This document shows positions 1 to 10,044 of a stretch of DNA of 58,480 nt, in pieces. The stretch is taken from positions 1 through 58,480 of the forward strand of contig CALYPG010000016.1 in the NCBI GenBank assembly GCA_945271295.1. Reading direction: 5' to 3'. This stretch comes from an uncultured Gilliamella sp. Lineage in GTDB: Bacteria > Pseudomonadota > Gammaproteobacteria > Enterobacterales > Orbaceae. Below the pieces are notes generated by a model, which worked only from the letters and a program-made list of their open reading frames with translations, had not been told where the DNA came from and made no database searches. The position numbers and the translations under genes were made by a program. The first letter of the stretch is position 1; every line of letters starts with the position of its first letter.

Positions 1-45
1 GTAGTGTGGGTATTACCCATGTGAGAGTAGGGTGCCGCCAGACTT
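1..45 (+). rRNA. rrf: 5S ribosomal RNA, 3' end (partial)
   Basis: The first ~45 bases match the 3' end of gammaproteobacterial 5S rRNA, including the conserved GAGAGTAGG stretch before the terminal stem. The rest lies left of the window. It is followed by tRNA-Asp and tRNA-Trp, as at E. coli rrnC, so this is the distal end of an rRNA operon. The exact 3' end is approximate. Confidence 0.9.
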
Positions 46-87
46 TTAAATTAAAAAGTAGTAATAAAATACATACCAAAATACGGT

Positions 88-164
88 GGAGCGGTAGTTC
101 AGTTGGTTAGAATACCTGCCTGTCACGCAGGGGGTCGCGGGTTCGAGCCCCGTCCGTTCCGCCA
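88..164 (+). tRNA. aspT: tRNA-Asp (anticodon GTC)
   Basis: A 77-base cloverleaf with acceptor stem GGAGCGG/CCGTTCC (one G-T pair), anticodon GTC in the context CTGTCAC, T-loop GTTCGAG and an encoded CCA end. It is nearly identical to E. coli tRNA-Asp. It lies downstream of 5S rRNA and is probably co-transcribed with the rRNA operon. Confidence 0.98.
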
Positions 165-172
165 CCTTATTT

Positions 173-248
173 AGGGGCGTAGTTCAATTGGTAGAGCACC
201 GGTCTCCAAAACCGGGTGTTGGGAGTTCGAGACTCTCCGCCCCTGCCA
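173..248 (+). tRNA. trpT: tRNA-Trp (anticodon CCA)
   Basis: A 76-base cloverleaf with acceptor stem AGGGGCG/CGCCCCT, anticodon CCA in CTCCAAA, T-loop GTTCGAG and encoded CCA. Eight bases separate it from tRNA-Asp, so the two are probably processed from one rRNA-operon transcript, as at E. coli rrnC. Confidence 0.98.
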
Positions 249-380
249 CACATTAATAATTTGTTTTAATTTTAGTCAATTAGTTAGTTCTACTTACATA
301 AATTACAGAAAAATGTTTACAGATTAACTTAGTTAATTATAATTCCTGCCCAATTATGTTTATAATCTAGAGGATAGAAA

Positions 381-719
381 ATGGCTGAGAGTTTTATAAG
401 TCAACAACGTTTTTTTGATAATAAGAATTATCCGAGAGGATTTTCTCGTCATGGTGATTTTACTATTAAAGAAGCTCAAATTTTAGAAAAATATGGTTGT
501 GCTTTTAAAGATCTTGATGCAGAAATAAAAAAACCTGCTACAGCAGAAGAGAAATCATTTGTTTCTGTATGTAAAGGCAAAAAAGAAGCATCTACTGATT
601 TTGAAAAAGTATGGCTTAAATATCTTGCTCGTATAAATAAACCTAAGCGCTTTCATACTTTATCAGGTGGTAAACCTCAAGTAGATGTAAGTGATGACTT
701 TGTTGACAGTGATGATTAA
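381..719 (+). CDS. maoP: Macrodomain Ori organisation protein MaoP (DUF413)
   Basis: A 112-residue protein, the same length as E. coli MaoP (formerly YifE) and nearly collinear with it: MAESF start, the [15 protein letters not shown] block at residues 19-33, [13 protein letters not shown] near the C-terminus and an SDD end. In E. coli, MaoP acts with the maoS site to constrain the Ori macrodomain; whether maoS exists here was not tested. It is convergent with yifB, an arrangement close to that of E. coli, but hdfR is missing between the tRNAs and this gene. The ATG is preceded by an AGAGGA ribosome-binding site. Confidence 0.95.
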   Translation: MAESFISQQRFFDNKNYPRGFSRHGDFTIKEAQILEKYGCAFKDLDAEIKKPATAEEKSFVSVCKGKKEASTDFEKVWLKYLARINKPKRFHTLSGGKPQVDVSDDFVDSDD

Positions 720-730
720 ACTTGCTTAGT

Positions 731-2254
731 TTAGCCTATATTTTTGTGTAATTGAATTAATAAACGATCCATAGAACGATAACTTAATGCTTCTGAAATA
801 TGTTGTCGTTCTATAGTTTCGGAAAAATCTAAATCTGCTATAGTCCGGGATACTTTCAATATTCGATGCCAGGCTCTAGCTGAAAGCCCGAGCTTTAATA
901 GAGCTTGCTCTAAGTATTCACTATTCGCATCGGATAATTGGCAATAAAGTTGAATTTCTTTTGCTGTTAATTGACTATTCAGCTTTTTATTTCTTGTTAG
1001 TTGTTTATCTCTACTTCGTAATACACGCTCTTGTACCGATTGTGTTGATTCTACCGAGACTGCTTTTTTGCTTAATGCACCTTGTGGTAATAAAGGTACT
1101 TCAATAGAAAGATCAAATCTATCCAAAAATGGTCCTGAAAGCCGATTCAAATATCGAATAATTTGTTGTGGTGTGGTTCGGTTATGTGTTCCTTGATAAT
1201 GTCCTGTTGGACTAGGGTTCATCGCAGCAATAAGTTGAAATTTTGCAGGAAATTTTATTTTAGCATTTGCTCTTGAAATAGTAATCTCACCCGATTCAAT
1301 TGGTTCACGTAATGCGTCTAAAACTTTACGATTAAACTCGGGTAGTTCATCTAAAAACAGTATTCCATTATGAGCAAGTGATATTTCACCTGGTTTAGGG
1401 ATACTGCCACCACCAACAAGTGCGGCTGCAGATGAACTATGATGAGGCGATCTAAATGGACGTTTACGCCAATTTTTGATAGATCCATTTAGACTAACTA
1501 AACTCGTTATTGCTGCACTTTCCAGTGCCTCATTATCTGATAGTGGTGGTAATAAAGACGTTAAGCGTGTTGCCAACATTGTTTTACCAGTTCCAGGCGG
1601 TCCAATTAAAAGTAAATTGTGACCTCCAGCAGCTGCAATTTCTAAAGCTCTTTTAGCATGTTCTTGTCCAATTACATCTTCTAAATTATTTTTCTGGTTA
1701 TCATATTCTTGATATTCTCGATATTCAACGCTAGGTAAATTAATTTCATTAACTAGATATTGGCATAATTCAGATAAATTATTAGTGATTAATGTATTGT
1801 TATTATGAATTAAAGATATTTCAGACTGATTTTCAGCAGAAATAATTAATGTTCTGTTTTTTCTTTTGGATGAGAGGGCAGCCGGAATCGCTCCTTTCAC
1901 AGCTCTAATATCTCCCGAAAGTGCTAACTCACCTAGAAATTCATATTCTGATAAATGATCAATTGGAATTTGTTCTGTTGCAGCGAGAATAGCAACAGCG
2001 ATGGGAAGATCAAAACGACTGCCTTCTTTAGGTAAATCCGCTGGGGAAAGATTAACGGTAATTTTTTTGGAAGGGAAGGTAAAGCCACTGTTAATAATAG
2101 CACTACGTACACGATCTTTTGCTTCTTTAACGGTAGTTTCTGGCAAACCGACTAAAACAAAACCAGGTAATCCATTACTAATGTGAACTTCGACATTAAT
2201 TTGTGGCGCTTGAATACCAAAAGACGCTCGAGTATAGATGATAGCAAGTGACAT
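731..2254 (-). CDS. comM: YifB/ComM family Mg-chelatase-like AAA+ ATPase
   Basis: A 507-residue protein with the YifB/ComM architecture: an N-terminal S16/ChlI-like domain (about 1-170), an AAA+ Mg-chelatase domain with Walker A GPPGTGKT (218-225) and Walker B GILFLDELPEF, and the C-terminal Mg-chelatase region. In Vibrio, ComM is a hexameric helicase that promotes branch migration when transformed DNA is integrated; most gammaproteobacteria carry an orthologue annotated yifB. The length is typical (~506) and no motif is missing. It is convergent with maoP with an 11-base gap. The function is assigned by family. Confidence 0.95.
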   Translation of the reverse strand: MSLAIIYTRASFGIQAPQINVEVHISNGLPGFVLVGLPETTVKEAKDRVRSAIINSGFTFPSKKITVNLSPADLPKEGSRFDLPIAVAILAATEQIPIDHLSEYEFLGELALSGDIRAVKGAIPAALSSKRKNRTLIISAENQSEISLIHNNNTLITNNLSELCQYLVNEINLPSVEYREYQEYDNQKNNLEDVIGQEHAKRALEIAAAGGHNLLLIGPPGTGKTMLATRLTSLLPPLSDNEALESAAITSLVSLNGSIKNWRKRPFRSPHHSSSAAALVGGGSIPKPGEISLAHNGILFLDELPEFNRKVLDALREPIESGEITISRANAKIKFPAKFQLIAAMNPSPTGHYQGTHNRTTPQQIIRYLNRLSGPFLDRFDLSIEVPLLPQGALSKKAVSVESTQSVQERVLRSRDKQLTRNKKLNSQLTAKEIQLYCQLSDANSEYLEQALLKLGLSARAWHRILKVSRTIADLDFSETIERQHISEALSYRSMDRLLIQLHKNIG

Positions 2255-2383
2255 AATATGATCAATCTAAAAATATGAGTATTAGTATACTAATTTTGTT
2301 ATGGCATAATTTAGATTGAATTAGTCACATATTGAGAACTATCTCCCAATGAAAATTCTATTTTTGAAAAATAACCAATTTTA

Positions 2384-3175
2384 CTAATTTGGCAATAGTT
2401 TGGTGATAAGTAGCGTGACAAAAAATAAACAGGTATTACTTAATACAACAGATGGACCTGTAGGTGTGTCATAAATGAATGAGAAATACAAACCGCCAAT
2501 AATTGAGAGCATACCTAATACTATAGCAATTATTGCCATTTTTTCTGGTGTTTTTGAATAGTATTTAGCGGTAGCGGCGGGGATAATAAGTAAAGAAGTA
2601 ATAATTAGTGCACCTACAAATTTCATAGCGATACCAATTGTTAAAGCTAATAAAAGCGTTAAGGTTAATTTAGTCAATTGTATGTTAATGCCATGGGTAA
2701 ATGCTAATTCTTCGCTGACAGTGATAAATAAAAAATGGTTCCAACGCCAAACTAATAAAAGACCTATTACAAATACGCACCCAATAATTTGGTAAAGTTC
2801 GGTCATAGTTACTGATATAAGATCACCAAATAGATACCCCATTAAATCAACCCTAATATTTTTCATTAGGCTAATAACGACTATTCCTAATGATAATGAA
2901 CTATGTGCTAAAATACCAAGTAAAGTATCAATGGGCAGTTGTTTTTGTGATTCTAACCAAAGTAGTCCTAATGCTAAAATGAGGGTAATAAAAATTACTG
3001 CATAAAACAAATTGATATGGAGTAGAAAGCCAAAAGCAATACCAAGAAATGCTGCATGTGATAAAGTATCACCTAAATAAGACATTCTGCGCCAAACAAC
3101 AAAAGTACCTAATGGACCTGTTATTATTGTTAAGCATAATCCAACTAATAAAGAAGGTAGTAATAACTCAATCAT
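2384..3175 (-). CDS. znuB: Zinc ABC transporter permease ZnuB
   Basis: ABC-3 family permease of 263 residues starting at the ATG in MIELLLPS. This start gives the family's usual length (~261); an upstream in-frame start would add 54 residues overlapping znuC and absent from homologues. It is strongly hydrophobic, with several membrane helices and conserved blocks such as [17 protein letters not shown] and [20 protein letters not shown]. It moves Zn(II) delivered by ZnuA across the inner membrane. The start overlaps the znuC stop by 8 bases, implying translational coupling. Confidence 0.96.
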   Translation of the reverse strand: MIELLLPSLLVGLCLTIITGPLGTFVVWRRMSYLGDTLSHAAFLGIAFGFLLHINLFYAVIFITLILALGLLWLESQKQLPIDTLLGILAHSSLSLGIVVISLMKNIRVDLMGYLFGDLISVTMTELYQIIGCVFVIGLLLVWRWNHFLFITVSEELAFTHGINIQLTKLTLTLLLALTIGIAMKFVGALIITSLLIIPAATAKYYSKTPEKMAIIAIVLGMLSIIGGLYFSFIYDTPTGPSVVLSNTCLFFVTLLITKLLPN

Positions 3176-3953
3176 TGTTTTTATCCTTTCCAAAATTAGG
3201 TCTAACAATTCTTCTTTGATTATCTTGATTTTTTTTGCAAAATTCATGTTGGTGATTGTGATGATGTTGATATACAGCAATTTTGGCTGCATTTTGTTGA
3301 CCAAAAAGTGTAATAAACTCAGGATCATTTGAAACAATAGCTGGCGAACCAGAACAACAAATATGGTGGTTTAAACAAATGACTTCATCTGTTTTTGCCA
3401 TCACTAAATGCAAATCATGAGAAACCATTAATACACCACAATTGAATTGATTTCTGGCATTAATAATTAAATCATATAATAAAACTTGACCGTTAACATC
3501 AACCCCTTGTGTTGGCTCATCAAGAATTAATAATTCTGGTTTTTTAGCCAGTGCTTGAGCAAGTAATACTCGCTGTAATTCACCTCCAGATAATTGATGC
3601 ATTGATTTATCAATTAGATAATCAGCATTAACCATTGATAACATATTAATGATATTATTATTTTTTAATTGTTTATTCAGCTGCATAAAGCGTTTAACTG
3701 TAATTGGTAATGTGGGATTTAAATTGATTGATTGAGGTACATAACCAATAGTTAAATTTGGTGCACGTTTTATTGTTCCGGAAGTGTTGGCAATTAATCC
3801 TAAAATAACTTTAACCAAAGTTGATTTACCCGCACCATTAGGACCAAGTAAGGTAATAATTTGACTAGGACTAATTGTTAAGGAAATATCATATAATATA
3901 TTTTGATTATTAACTTCAACTGCGACATTATTAAGTGAAATTAATGGAGTCAT
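3168..3953 (-). CDS. znuC: Zinc ABC transporter ATPase ZnuC
   Basis: A 261-residue ABC ATPase. Walker A is GPNGAGKST, the signature LSGGELQR, and Walker [11 protein letters not shown] followed by the H-loop MVSHDLH. A His-rich tail (HHHNHQH near residues 230-236) is typical of ZnuC and may sense zinc. It powers uptake through ZnuB. It is first gene of znuCB, divergent from znuA across a 98-base spacer that contains a perfect Zur-like palindrome. Confidence 0.96.
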   Translation of the reverse strand: MTPLISLNNVAVEVNNQNILYDISLTISPSQIITLLGPNGAGKSTLVKVILGLIANTSGTIKRAPNLTIGYVPQSINLNPTLPITVKRFMQLNKQLKNNNIINMLSMVNADYLIDKSMHQLSGGELQRVLLAQALAKKPELLILDEPTQGVDVNGQVLLYDLIINARNQFNCGVLMVSHDLHLVMAKTDEVICLNHHICCSGSPAIVSNDPEFITLFGQQNAAKIAVYQHHHNHQHEFCKKNQDNQRRIVRPNFGKDKNND

Positions 3954-3985
3954 ATTAATTACGGTCCTTGCTTACCCACAGCTTG

Positions 3986-4000
3986 TGTTATATTATAACA
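3986..4000. promoter_or_regulatory. Candidate Zur operator between znuC and znuA
   Basis: A perfect 15-base palindrome, TGTTATA-T-TATAACA (7-1-7), lies in the only spacer shared by znuCB and znuA. It resembles the GTTATAATATAAC core that I recall for enterobacterial znu Zur boxes. Its central placement would let one repressor site control both transcripts. Binding is inferred. Confidence 0.7.
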
Positions 4001-4051
4001 TAACAATTTGAAATAGTATTTTAACATACTTTTTAAATATCGGATGATTAT

Positions 4052-5008
4052 ATGAAAAAATTTATTATTTTGAATGTCTGGTCTTTTTTTAGGTTCTCAA
4101 TAATTTCAATTTTATTGTTGCTCATTAATGGAATGTTTATCATTGCTAATGCTAAAATAGTTTCTTCAGTAAAACCAATTGGTTTTATTGCTGAAGCTAT
4201 AGCATCAGGGGTAACAGATACTGATATTTTACTACCAGATGGAGCTTCTCCGCACACCTATTTTTTAAAGCCATCTGATTTAGTTAAACTCAAATCAGCA
4301 CAATTAGTAATTTGGGTTGGAGAAGATATAGAAACTTTCTTGCCTACAATTCTTAAAGATATTGATAAAAAAAAACAAATTGAATTAATGCAACTTCCTC
4401 AAGTTAAAGCTTTTTTACGAGTCGGGCAAAAACATAATGAGTCCAAATTTCATCATGAAAATAACCACAAAGACCACTTCCATAATAGTGAATATGATGA
4501 GCATATTTGGTTATCGCCGAAAATTGCAAAAATTATAGCTCAAACTATTCATGATAAACTTATTATACAATATCCTAATAAAAGAGCTATAATTGATGAA
4601 AACCTGAGCAAATTCACAACAAAACTGATTGAAACAGAACAAAACATTGCAAAAAAACTAATTAGCGTACAAAATAAGGGGTATTTTGTGTTTCATGATG
4701 CTTATGGGTATTTTGAATCACAGTTTGGTTTAAAAAATCTAGGTAGTTTTATCATAAACCCAGCAGTGCAGTCTGGTGTTCAAAAAATTTATGCTATTCA
4801 ACAAAAGCTAAAAGAACACCAAGCTGTTTGTGTATTTAAAGAACCGCAGTTTAATTCTGCAGTCATTGAAAAATTAGTGGATGGAACGGATGTTCATATT
4901 GGCGTATTGAACCCACTAGGGACAGATATAATTCCTTCAAAAGACTCTTATTCACAATTTTTATTACAATTAACACAGCAATTTTTGGATTGTTTAGATA
5001 ATAAATAG
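4052..5008 (+). CDS. znuA: Periplasmic zinc-binding protein ZnuA
   Basis: A 318-residue cluster A-I solute-binding protein. It has an N-terminal hydrophobic signal segment ending near NAKIVSSVKP, the metal-ligand region SPHTYFLKPSD, a His/Asp-rich flexible loop (about residues 129-150) with HHENNHKDHFHN, then DEHIWLSP and FHDAYGYFE, which carry further ligand histidines. It captures periplasmic Zn(II) for ZnuBC. It is divergent from znuCB under a probable shared Zur site and is followed 12 bases later by mepM, the znuA-mepM order of E. coli. Confidence 0.96.
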   Translation: MKKFIILNVWSFFRFSIISILLLLINGMFIIANAKIVSSVKPIGFIAEAIASGVTDTDILLPDGASPHTYFLKPSDLVKLKSAQLVIWVGEDIETFLPTILKDIDKKKQIELMQLPQVKAFLRVGQKHNESKFHHENNHKDHFHNSEYDEHIWLSPKIAKIIAQTIHDKLIIQYPNKRAIIDENLSKFTTKLIETEQNIAKKLISVQNKGYFVFHDAYGYFESQFGLKNLGSFIINPAVQSGVQKIYAIQQKLKEHQAVCVFKEPQFNSAVIEKLVDGTDVHIGVLNPLGTDIIPSKDSYSQFLLQLTQQFLDCLDNK

Positions 5009-5020
5009 TTAAGGTTAATT

Positions 5021-6382
5021 TTGGCACGACAAATTAAATCTCCGAATATTGAAAAAAGCTTTTATAAATTACCCTATTTTTCAGTATTAGGCGTCCTTGT
5101 TTTTGTTATCTTATTTGCTGTGTTATGGCGTCCACTCAATTTAGAACGCACAGTCTATATTCCTTTATCTTCGCAGGCCGAAACAACAGTAATTAATAAT
5201 CCTCATTCATCTGTTGAGATTGAAGAAGCTAGGATTGAAATGGTGGATGGCAAACCTGACGCCGAACAAGTTACTGAATCTTCAGATGAGCCTGAAGATG
5301 AGATTGTTAAAGATGAATTAGATGATATTATTGATGAAAAAGATAATACGGTACAATATACTATTTCACGCGGTGACACCTTGCATGATATTTTGTTACG
5401 TTATAATGTTAATAAGAATGATATTTATCAATTAACTACAAAATTTAAACAACTTGCGAATTTACGAATAGGACAACAAATTACTTGGACTACTGATGAT
5501 GATCATAATTTACAAAGTTTTAGTTGGATAATTTCCAGCAATAATATTCGTATTTATGAAAAATCTGGTGATAAATTTATAGAAAGTTCTGAAACAGTAG
5601 AAAGTGTTCCAGAAAATGTGATTATTAAAGGTGAAATTCAATCAAGTTTTGTTACAGATGCGCGAAAAAGTGGATTAACAAACAACGAAATAAGTATTAT
5701 TACTCGGGCATTACAGTGGAGACTTGATTTTCGACGTTTACAAGTAGCTGATAAATTTGTAGCAATTGTAAAACGAGAGATGCATGGGGAACGCTTGACT
5801 AATAGTCAATTAATTGGTGTACGGATTAAAAATGGTAGCAAAGATTATTATGCCATTTTGGCCGATGATGGTAAATATTATAATATCAATGGTGACAGTT
5901 TATCTCAGAGTTTTTTTCGTTATCCATTAATGAAGCAAGCCCGTGTTTCCTCACATTTTAACCCGAGGCGTTTACATCCAATTTCAGGTCAAGTAACCCC
6001 TCATAATGGTGTCGATTTTGCGGTATCGCGCGGTACCCCTGTGCTTTCTGTTGGTAATGGAGAAGTTGTGATTGCTAAATATAGTGGATCGGCAGGCAAC
6101 TATATTGCTATCAGGCATGGTCGTCAATATATGACTACTTATATGCATTTGGACAAAATTTTAGTAAAACCTGGACAGCAAGTTAAGCAAGGGGAAAAAA
6201 TCGCATTATCTGGAAATACTGGACGATCTACAGGTCCTCATTTGCATTTCGAATTGCATATCAACAATAAACCGGTCAACCCTTTAACGGCAAGTTTACC
6301 TATTTCAGAAGGTTTAACCGGTAAATCAAAAAATGTATTTTTAGAAAAAGCGAAAGAAGTGAAGTCTAAACTTAGTTTATAA
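5021..6382 (+). CDS. mepM: Murein DD-endopeptidase MepM
   Basis: A 453-residue peptidoglycan hydrolase: one N-terminal membrane anchor (about 18-38), an acidic linker, a LysM domain (about 112-160, YTISRGDTLHDILLRYNV), an OapA-like middle region and a C-terminal LytM/M23 domain with zinc motifs HNGVDFA and HLHFE. In E. coli, MepM cleaves D-Ala-mDAP cross-links so the sacculus can grow. The start appears to be TTG at 5021, 12 bases after znuA, and an upstream AAGGT could be its ribosome-binding site. E. coli MepM is 440 residues. Confidence 0.94.
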   Translation: MARQIKSPNIEKSFYKLPYFSVLGVLVFVILFAVLWRPLNLERTVYIPLSSQAETTVINNPHSSVEIEEARIEMVDGKPDAEQVTESSDEPEDEIVKDELDDIIDEKDNTVQYTISRGDTLHDILLRYNVNKNDIYQLTTKFKQLANLRIGQQITWTTDDDHNLQSFSWIISSNNIRIYEKSGDKFIESSETVESVPENVIIKGEIQSSFVTDARKSGLTNNEISIITRALQWRLDFRRLQVADKFVAIVKREMHGERLTNSQLIGVRIKNGSKDYYAILADDGKYYNINGDSLSQSFFRYPLMKQARVSSHFNPRRLHPISGQVTPHNGVDFAVSRGTPVLSVGNGEVVIAKYSGSAGNYIAIRHGRQYMTTYMHLDKILVKPGQQVKQGEKIALSGNTGRSTGPHLHFELHINNKPVNPLTASLPISEGLTGKSKNVFLEKAKEVKSKLSL

Positions 6383-6386
6383 AACT

Positions 6387-6426
6387 TTTTATACTAAAAC
6401 GTATAGTTAACCTGAAACATCTTTAC
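6387..6426 (+). repeat. IS30-end-like interspersed repeat, copy A
   Basis: This ~40-base segment, containing CGTATAGTTAACCTGAAACAT, is nearly the same as the terminal sequence next to the IS30 remnants at 49511-49550 and 21351-21384 (inverted), and as a copy at 40726-40766. No transposase sequence is attached here. It lies about 30 bases upstream of a probable extended -10 for mrcB. Confidence 0.7.
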
Positions 6427-6458
6427 AAAAATATCATCAGTGTATCTTTTATAAATTG

Positions 6459-6467
6459 TGTTATTAT
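6459..6467 (+). promoter_or_regulatory. Candidate extended -10 promoter for mrcB
   Basis: TGT followed by TATTAT forms an extended -10 about 41 bases before the mrcB start. A closely similar ATTGTGTTAT context precedes yajC at a similar distance from another copy of the IS30-end-like repeat. No good -35 is visible. Confidence 0.35.
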
Positions 6468-6507
6468 AAGGCATTTTTTATTCAATAATGTTTACTAGGT
6501 GTGAAGT

Positions 6508-8841
6508 TTGAATACATCAACTAAATCAAGCCCCAAAAAAAACGCAAAAAAAACAAAAAAAATTAAAAAACGTACACTTTGGAGACGAATTTTCTCATTG
6601 TGTTTGAAACTTTTTTTGATTCTTGCCGCTATAACCATTATTTATGGTATTTATCTTGATCAACAAATTAAAGAACGAATTGATGGGAATGTTTGGGAGT
6701 TGCCTGCAGCTGTCTATGGTCAAATTATTGATTTGGAACCTGATAGTGAATATAGTTTGAATGATATTGTAACTATTTTAGTTGGTGCGCAATATCGTCA
6801 ACAAGATATCAAAGCAACCAGACCTGGAGAATTTATTGTTAGCAATAATAGCGTCGAAATTTATCGCCGACCTTTTACTTTTCCAGATGGTGAAGAACAA
6901 GCATTTCGTGTAAAAATTACTTTCTATGATAATCGAATTGACCGTATTACCAATTTAGATACAAAACGTGATTTTGGTTTACTTAAAATTGATCCAAAAT
7001 TGATTACTATGATGCATTCACCTAATGGCGAACAGCGCTTATTTGTACCATTAAAAGAATTTCCGGATTCGTTGCTACAAACGTTGGTTGCAACAGAAGA
7101 TAAACGATTTTATGAGCATCATGGTGTAAGCCTATACTCCATAGGTAGGGCAATTTTTGTTAATTTAACGACCGGCCGTACAGAAGGCGGCAGCACCTTA
7201 ACGCAACAAACTGTTAAAAATCTCTTTTTAACAAATGAACGTAGTTTAAGGCGAAAAATAAACGAAGCCTTTATGGCTATAATTTTAGATGCTCGTTATA
7301 GTAAAGAGCGGATTTTAGAACTTTATTTAAATGAAGTTTATTTTGGGCAGGCTGGTAGCGAAGAGATCCACGGTTTTCCTTTAGCTAGTCTTTATTATTT
7401 TGGTCGTCCAGTAAATGAACTTTCATTAGACCAGCAAGCAGTATTAGTTGGTATGGTTAAAGGAGCTTCATTATATAACCCATGGACACAACCAAAACAA
7501 GTCATTGAACGACGCAATGTGGTATTAAAGCTTGCTCAACAACAAGGTATTATTGATGAGGAATTATATAATTTATTAGCTCAGCGTCCACTTTCTGTTC
7601 TGCCTAAAGGTGGAGTTATTTCACCACAGCCAGCATTTATGCAAGTAGTTAGAAGTGAATTACGTAAACAATTAGGTGACAAAGCTGATCATCTTTCTGG
7701 TATGAAGATTTTCACTACTTTTGATCCTGTTGCACAAGCTGCAGCAGAACAAGCAGTAACTAACGAAATTGAAATTCTTCGAAAATCAACCAATAAAGAT
7801 CTACAAACTGCAATGGTGATTGTAAGTCGAGAGACTGGAGAAATTCGATCGATTATTGGTAGTGCTGAACCGCGCTATCCTGGATATAATCGGGCTTGGT
7901 TAACACGGCGTGCAATAGGTTCGCTAGCTAAACCTTCGACTTATTTGACAGCACTTGGACAACCAGATCATTATCAGTTAAATACCTGGCTTAATGACAG
8001 TCCTCTTTCGATTAAACTTGATAATGGTAGTTATTGGCAACCCAAAAACTACGATCGTAAATTCCGTGATCGAGTTATGTTAGTTGATGCTCTAGCCCTT
8101 TCACTTAATGTACCAACAGTTAATCTAGGTATGGAACTTGGGCTTGATGCTTCCAAAAATACGCTACAAGCACTGGGTGTACCACCTGATCGTATTCCTA
8201 ATTTACCGTCAAGATTACTTGGTGCCCTTGAATTAACGCCATTAGAAACAGCACAGATGTTCCAAACTATTACCAATAATGGTCAACGTTCCCCTTTGAC
8301 CATTTTAAGATATGTTTTGACCGAGAAAGGTGAACTGGTTTATCAGAGTTATCCACAACAAATTCAATCGGTTTCGCAACAATCAGCTTACTTGACGACT
8401 TATGCAATGCAACAAGTGGTTGAATCAGGTACGTCACGTTCTTTAAAAGCAAAATATGGAACATTTAAATTAGCTGCTAAAACAGGAACAAGTAATGATT
8501 CACGAGATAGTTGGTTTACTGGCGTTGATGGCAAAAATGTAGCAGTTATTTGGATTGGGCTTGATGATCATTCGCCGATGAAATTAACAGGTGCAACTGG
8601 TGCATTGAAAATTTATAGTGAATACTTACAAAATAATCCACCTAAAAAATTGATACTCCCTGTACCACAAAATATTTTTATGTTATCAATTGATAGTGAT
8701 GGTCATTGGCAATGTAATGGCAGTGGAGCGCGAATATTACCGGCATGGACAATCAACCCAGATAGTTTATGTTCATTTAGTGGTCAGTCAGAATCTAGTC
8801 AACAAGCCCCAACTTGGCTAACTGATATTTTGAATAATTAA
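6508..8841 (+). CDS. mrcB: Penicillin-binding protein 1B (bifunctional transglycosylase/transpeptidase)
   Basis: A 777-residue class A PBP. It has a Lys-rich cytoplasmic tail (1-30), one membrane anchor, a UB2H-like region, a GT51 transglycosylase domain with [10 protein letters not shown] and GGSTLTQQ motifs, and a transpeptidase domain with SLAK (the SxxK serine), SLN and KTGTSND. It polymerises lipid II and cross-links glycan strands. E. coli PBP1B is ~844 residues; the difference is mainly at the termini. The apparent start is TTG at 6508, because a GTG seven bases upstream is out of frame. Confidence 0.95.
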   Translation: MNTSTKSSPKKNAKKTKKIKKRTLWRRIFSLCLKLFLILAAITIIYGIYLDQQIKERIDGNVWELPAAVYGQIIDLEPDSEYSLNDIVTILVGAQYRQQDIKATRPGEFIVSNNSVEIYRRPFTFPDGEEQAFRVKITFYDNRIDRITNLDTKRDFGLLKIDPKLITMMHSPNGEQRLFVPLKEFPDSLLQTLVATEDKRFYEHHGVSLYSIGRAIFVNLTTGRTEGGSTLTQQTVKNLFLTNERSLRRKINEAFMAIILDARYSKERILELYLNEVYFGQAGSEEIHGFPLASLYYFGRPVNELSLDQQAVLVGMVKGASLYNPWTQPKQVIERRNVVLKLAQQQGIIDEELYNLLAQRPLSVLPKGGVISPQPAFMQVVRSELRKQLGDKADHLSGMKIFTTFDPVAQAAAEQAVTNEIEILRKSTNKDLQTAMVIVSRETGEIRSIIGSAEPRYPGYNRAWLTRRAIGSLAKPSTYLTALGQPDHYQLNTWLNDSPLSIKLDNGSYWQPKNYDRKFRDRVMLVDALALSLNVPTVNLGMELGLDASKNTLQALGVPPDRIPNLPSRLLGALELTPLETAQMFQTITNNGQRSPLTILRYVLTEKGELVYQSYPQQIQSVSQQSAYLTTYAMQQVVESGTSRSLKAKYGTFKLAAKTGTSNDSRDSWFTGVDGKNVAVIWIGLDDHSPMKLTGATGALKIYSEYLQNNPPKKLILPVPQNIFMLSIDSDGHWQCNGSGARILPAWTINPDSLCSFSGQSESSQQAPTWLTDILNN

Positions 8842-8852
8842 GTGAAAACAAA

Positions 8853-9662
8853 ATGCCTGAATTACCAGAAGTTGAGACAAGTCGTCAAGGTATTTTGCCT
8901 TATTTAAAAGGGCAAACTATTCAACAAATTATTGTTCGACAACCTAAGTTACGTTGGCCTATTGTTAAAGAGATAACACAAGCACAAGGACAAGTTATTT
9001 TAGATGTCAAACGGCGTGCTAAATATCTATTATTGCAATTGACCAACAATTGGATTGTTATTCACTTAGGCATGTCAGGCAGTTTGCGCATTTTATTAAA
9101 TCAGCAGGAAATAACTAAGCATGATCATGTGGATCTTGTTTTAAGTAACGGTGTCACGCTTCGTTATACTGATCCAAGACGTTTTGGTTGTTGGCTTTGG
9201 ACTAATTCCATTGAAGATGTATCTCAATTAAAGCATTTGGGACCAGAACCTTTGAGTGATGAGTTTTCAGCAGAGTATTTATTATCAAAGACAAAAAATC
9301 GACAAGTACCAGTTAAGAGTTGGATTATGGATAACCATATTGTCGTTGGTGTAGGTAATATCTATGCTTCTGAATCACTATTTATGGCAGGCATTAATCC
9401 AAGCCGTAAAGTCAGTTCGTTACAATTGTTTGAACTGAAAAAATTAGTTAAAGCGATTAAACAAGTACTTACAAAATCAATTGAACAAGGTGGAACAACA
9501 CTTAAAGATTTTCTTCAATCGGATGGAAAACCGGGTTATTTTACTCAAAAACTTCAAGTATATGGTCGAACAGGTCAACCCTGTTTAATTTGTCAATACG
9601 AAATAAAATCGCAAAAAATTGGACAGCGTAACACTTTTTATTGTGAGGTCTGTCAACAGTAA
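8853..9662 (+). CDS. mutM: Formamidopyrimidine-DNA glycosylase
   Basis: A 269-residue Fpg/MutM, the same length as E. coli. After Met removal the catalytic N-terminal proline is in PELPEVETS. The conserved lysine is near residue 57, the H2TH region includes [14 protein letters not shown], and the C-terminal zinc finger has CLIC and CEVC pairs. It removes 8-oxoguanine and formamidopyrimidines and nicks the AP site. It begins 11 bases after mrcB and is probably co-transcribed. Confidence 0.97.
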   Translation: MPELPEVETSRQGILPYLKGQTIQQIIVRQPKLRWPIVKEITQAQGQVILDVKRRAKYLLLQLTNNWIVIHLGMSGSLRILLNQQEITKHDHVDLVLSNGVTLRYTDPRRFGCWLWTNSIEDVSQLKHLGPEPLSDEFSAEYLLSKTKNRQVPVKSWIMDNHIVVGVGNIYASESLFMAGINPSRKVSSLQLFELKKLVKAIKQVLTKSIEQGGTTLKDFLQSDGKPGYFTQKLQVYGRTGQPCLICQYEIKSQKIGQRNTFYCEVCQQ

Positions 9663-10044
9663 TTATTAATTGCTTTTAGCAACTGTTCATTTAAATTGAC
9701 AATGTAATTTAGTCATTTCGTAAAAAAAAGAAAATATCTTTAATTGGCTTAATTGTTTTTTATTTGTGCATAATGCATATAGATATTAGTTGATTAATGG
9801 TTAGTTACAACGTATTCATTAATGATGCGATTAGTTAATATTTAACCAATCTTTTGCTTTTGGGGTTATGGACTTGTTAGGCTATATCAGCTATCTTTCT
9901 AGTTAAATAGTATTTATATTTTATGAGATCTAGTTTGCCATGCTAATTAGTGGTAACATATTAATAATTCGAAATTTTTACCTATCATTTACTAAATTTT
10001 ATATTTTTAGACTTTTAAACTCGGTTTTTATTAAGGAATTTAAA
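9663..10044. other. Intergenic spacer between mutM and tolB
   Basis: About 380 AT-rich bases with no supported gene. The usual upstream genes of tolB (ybgC-tolQ-tolR-tolA) are absent and I see no readable remnant of them. An in-frame upstream extension of tolB from 9940 has no homologous sequence and is treated as leader DNA. Confidence 0.6.

Noticed and set aside
2001-2186. Plus-strand open frame inside yifB.
   Set aside because: Shadow of the yifB coding strand; the same applies to other opposite-strand frames in mrcB, abgT, murJ, aspS, ubiD, secD and yej genes.
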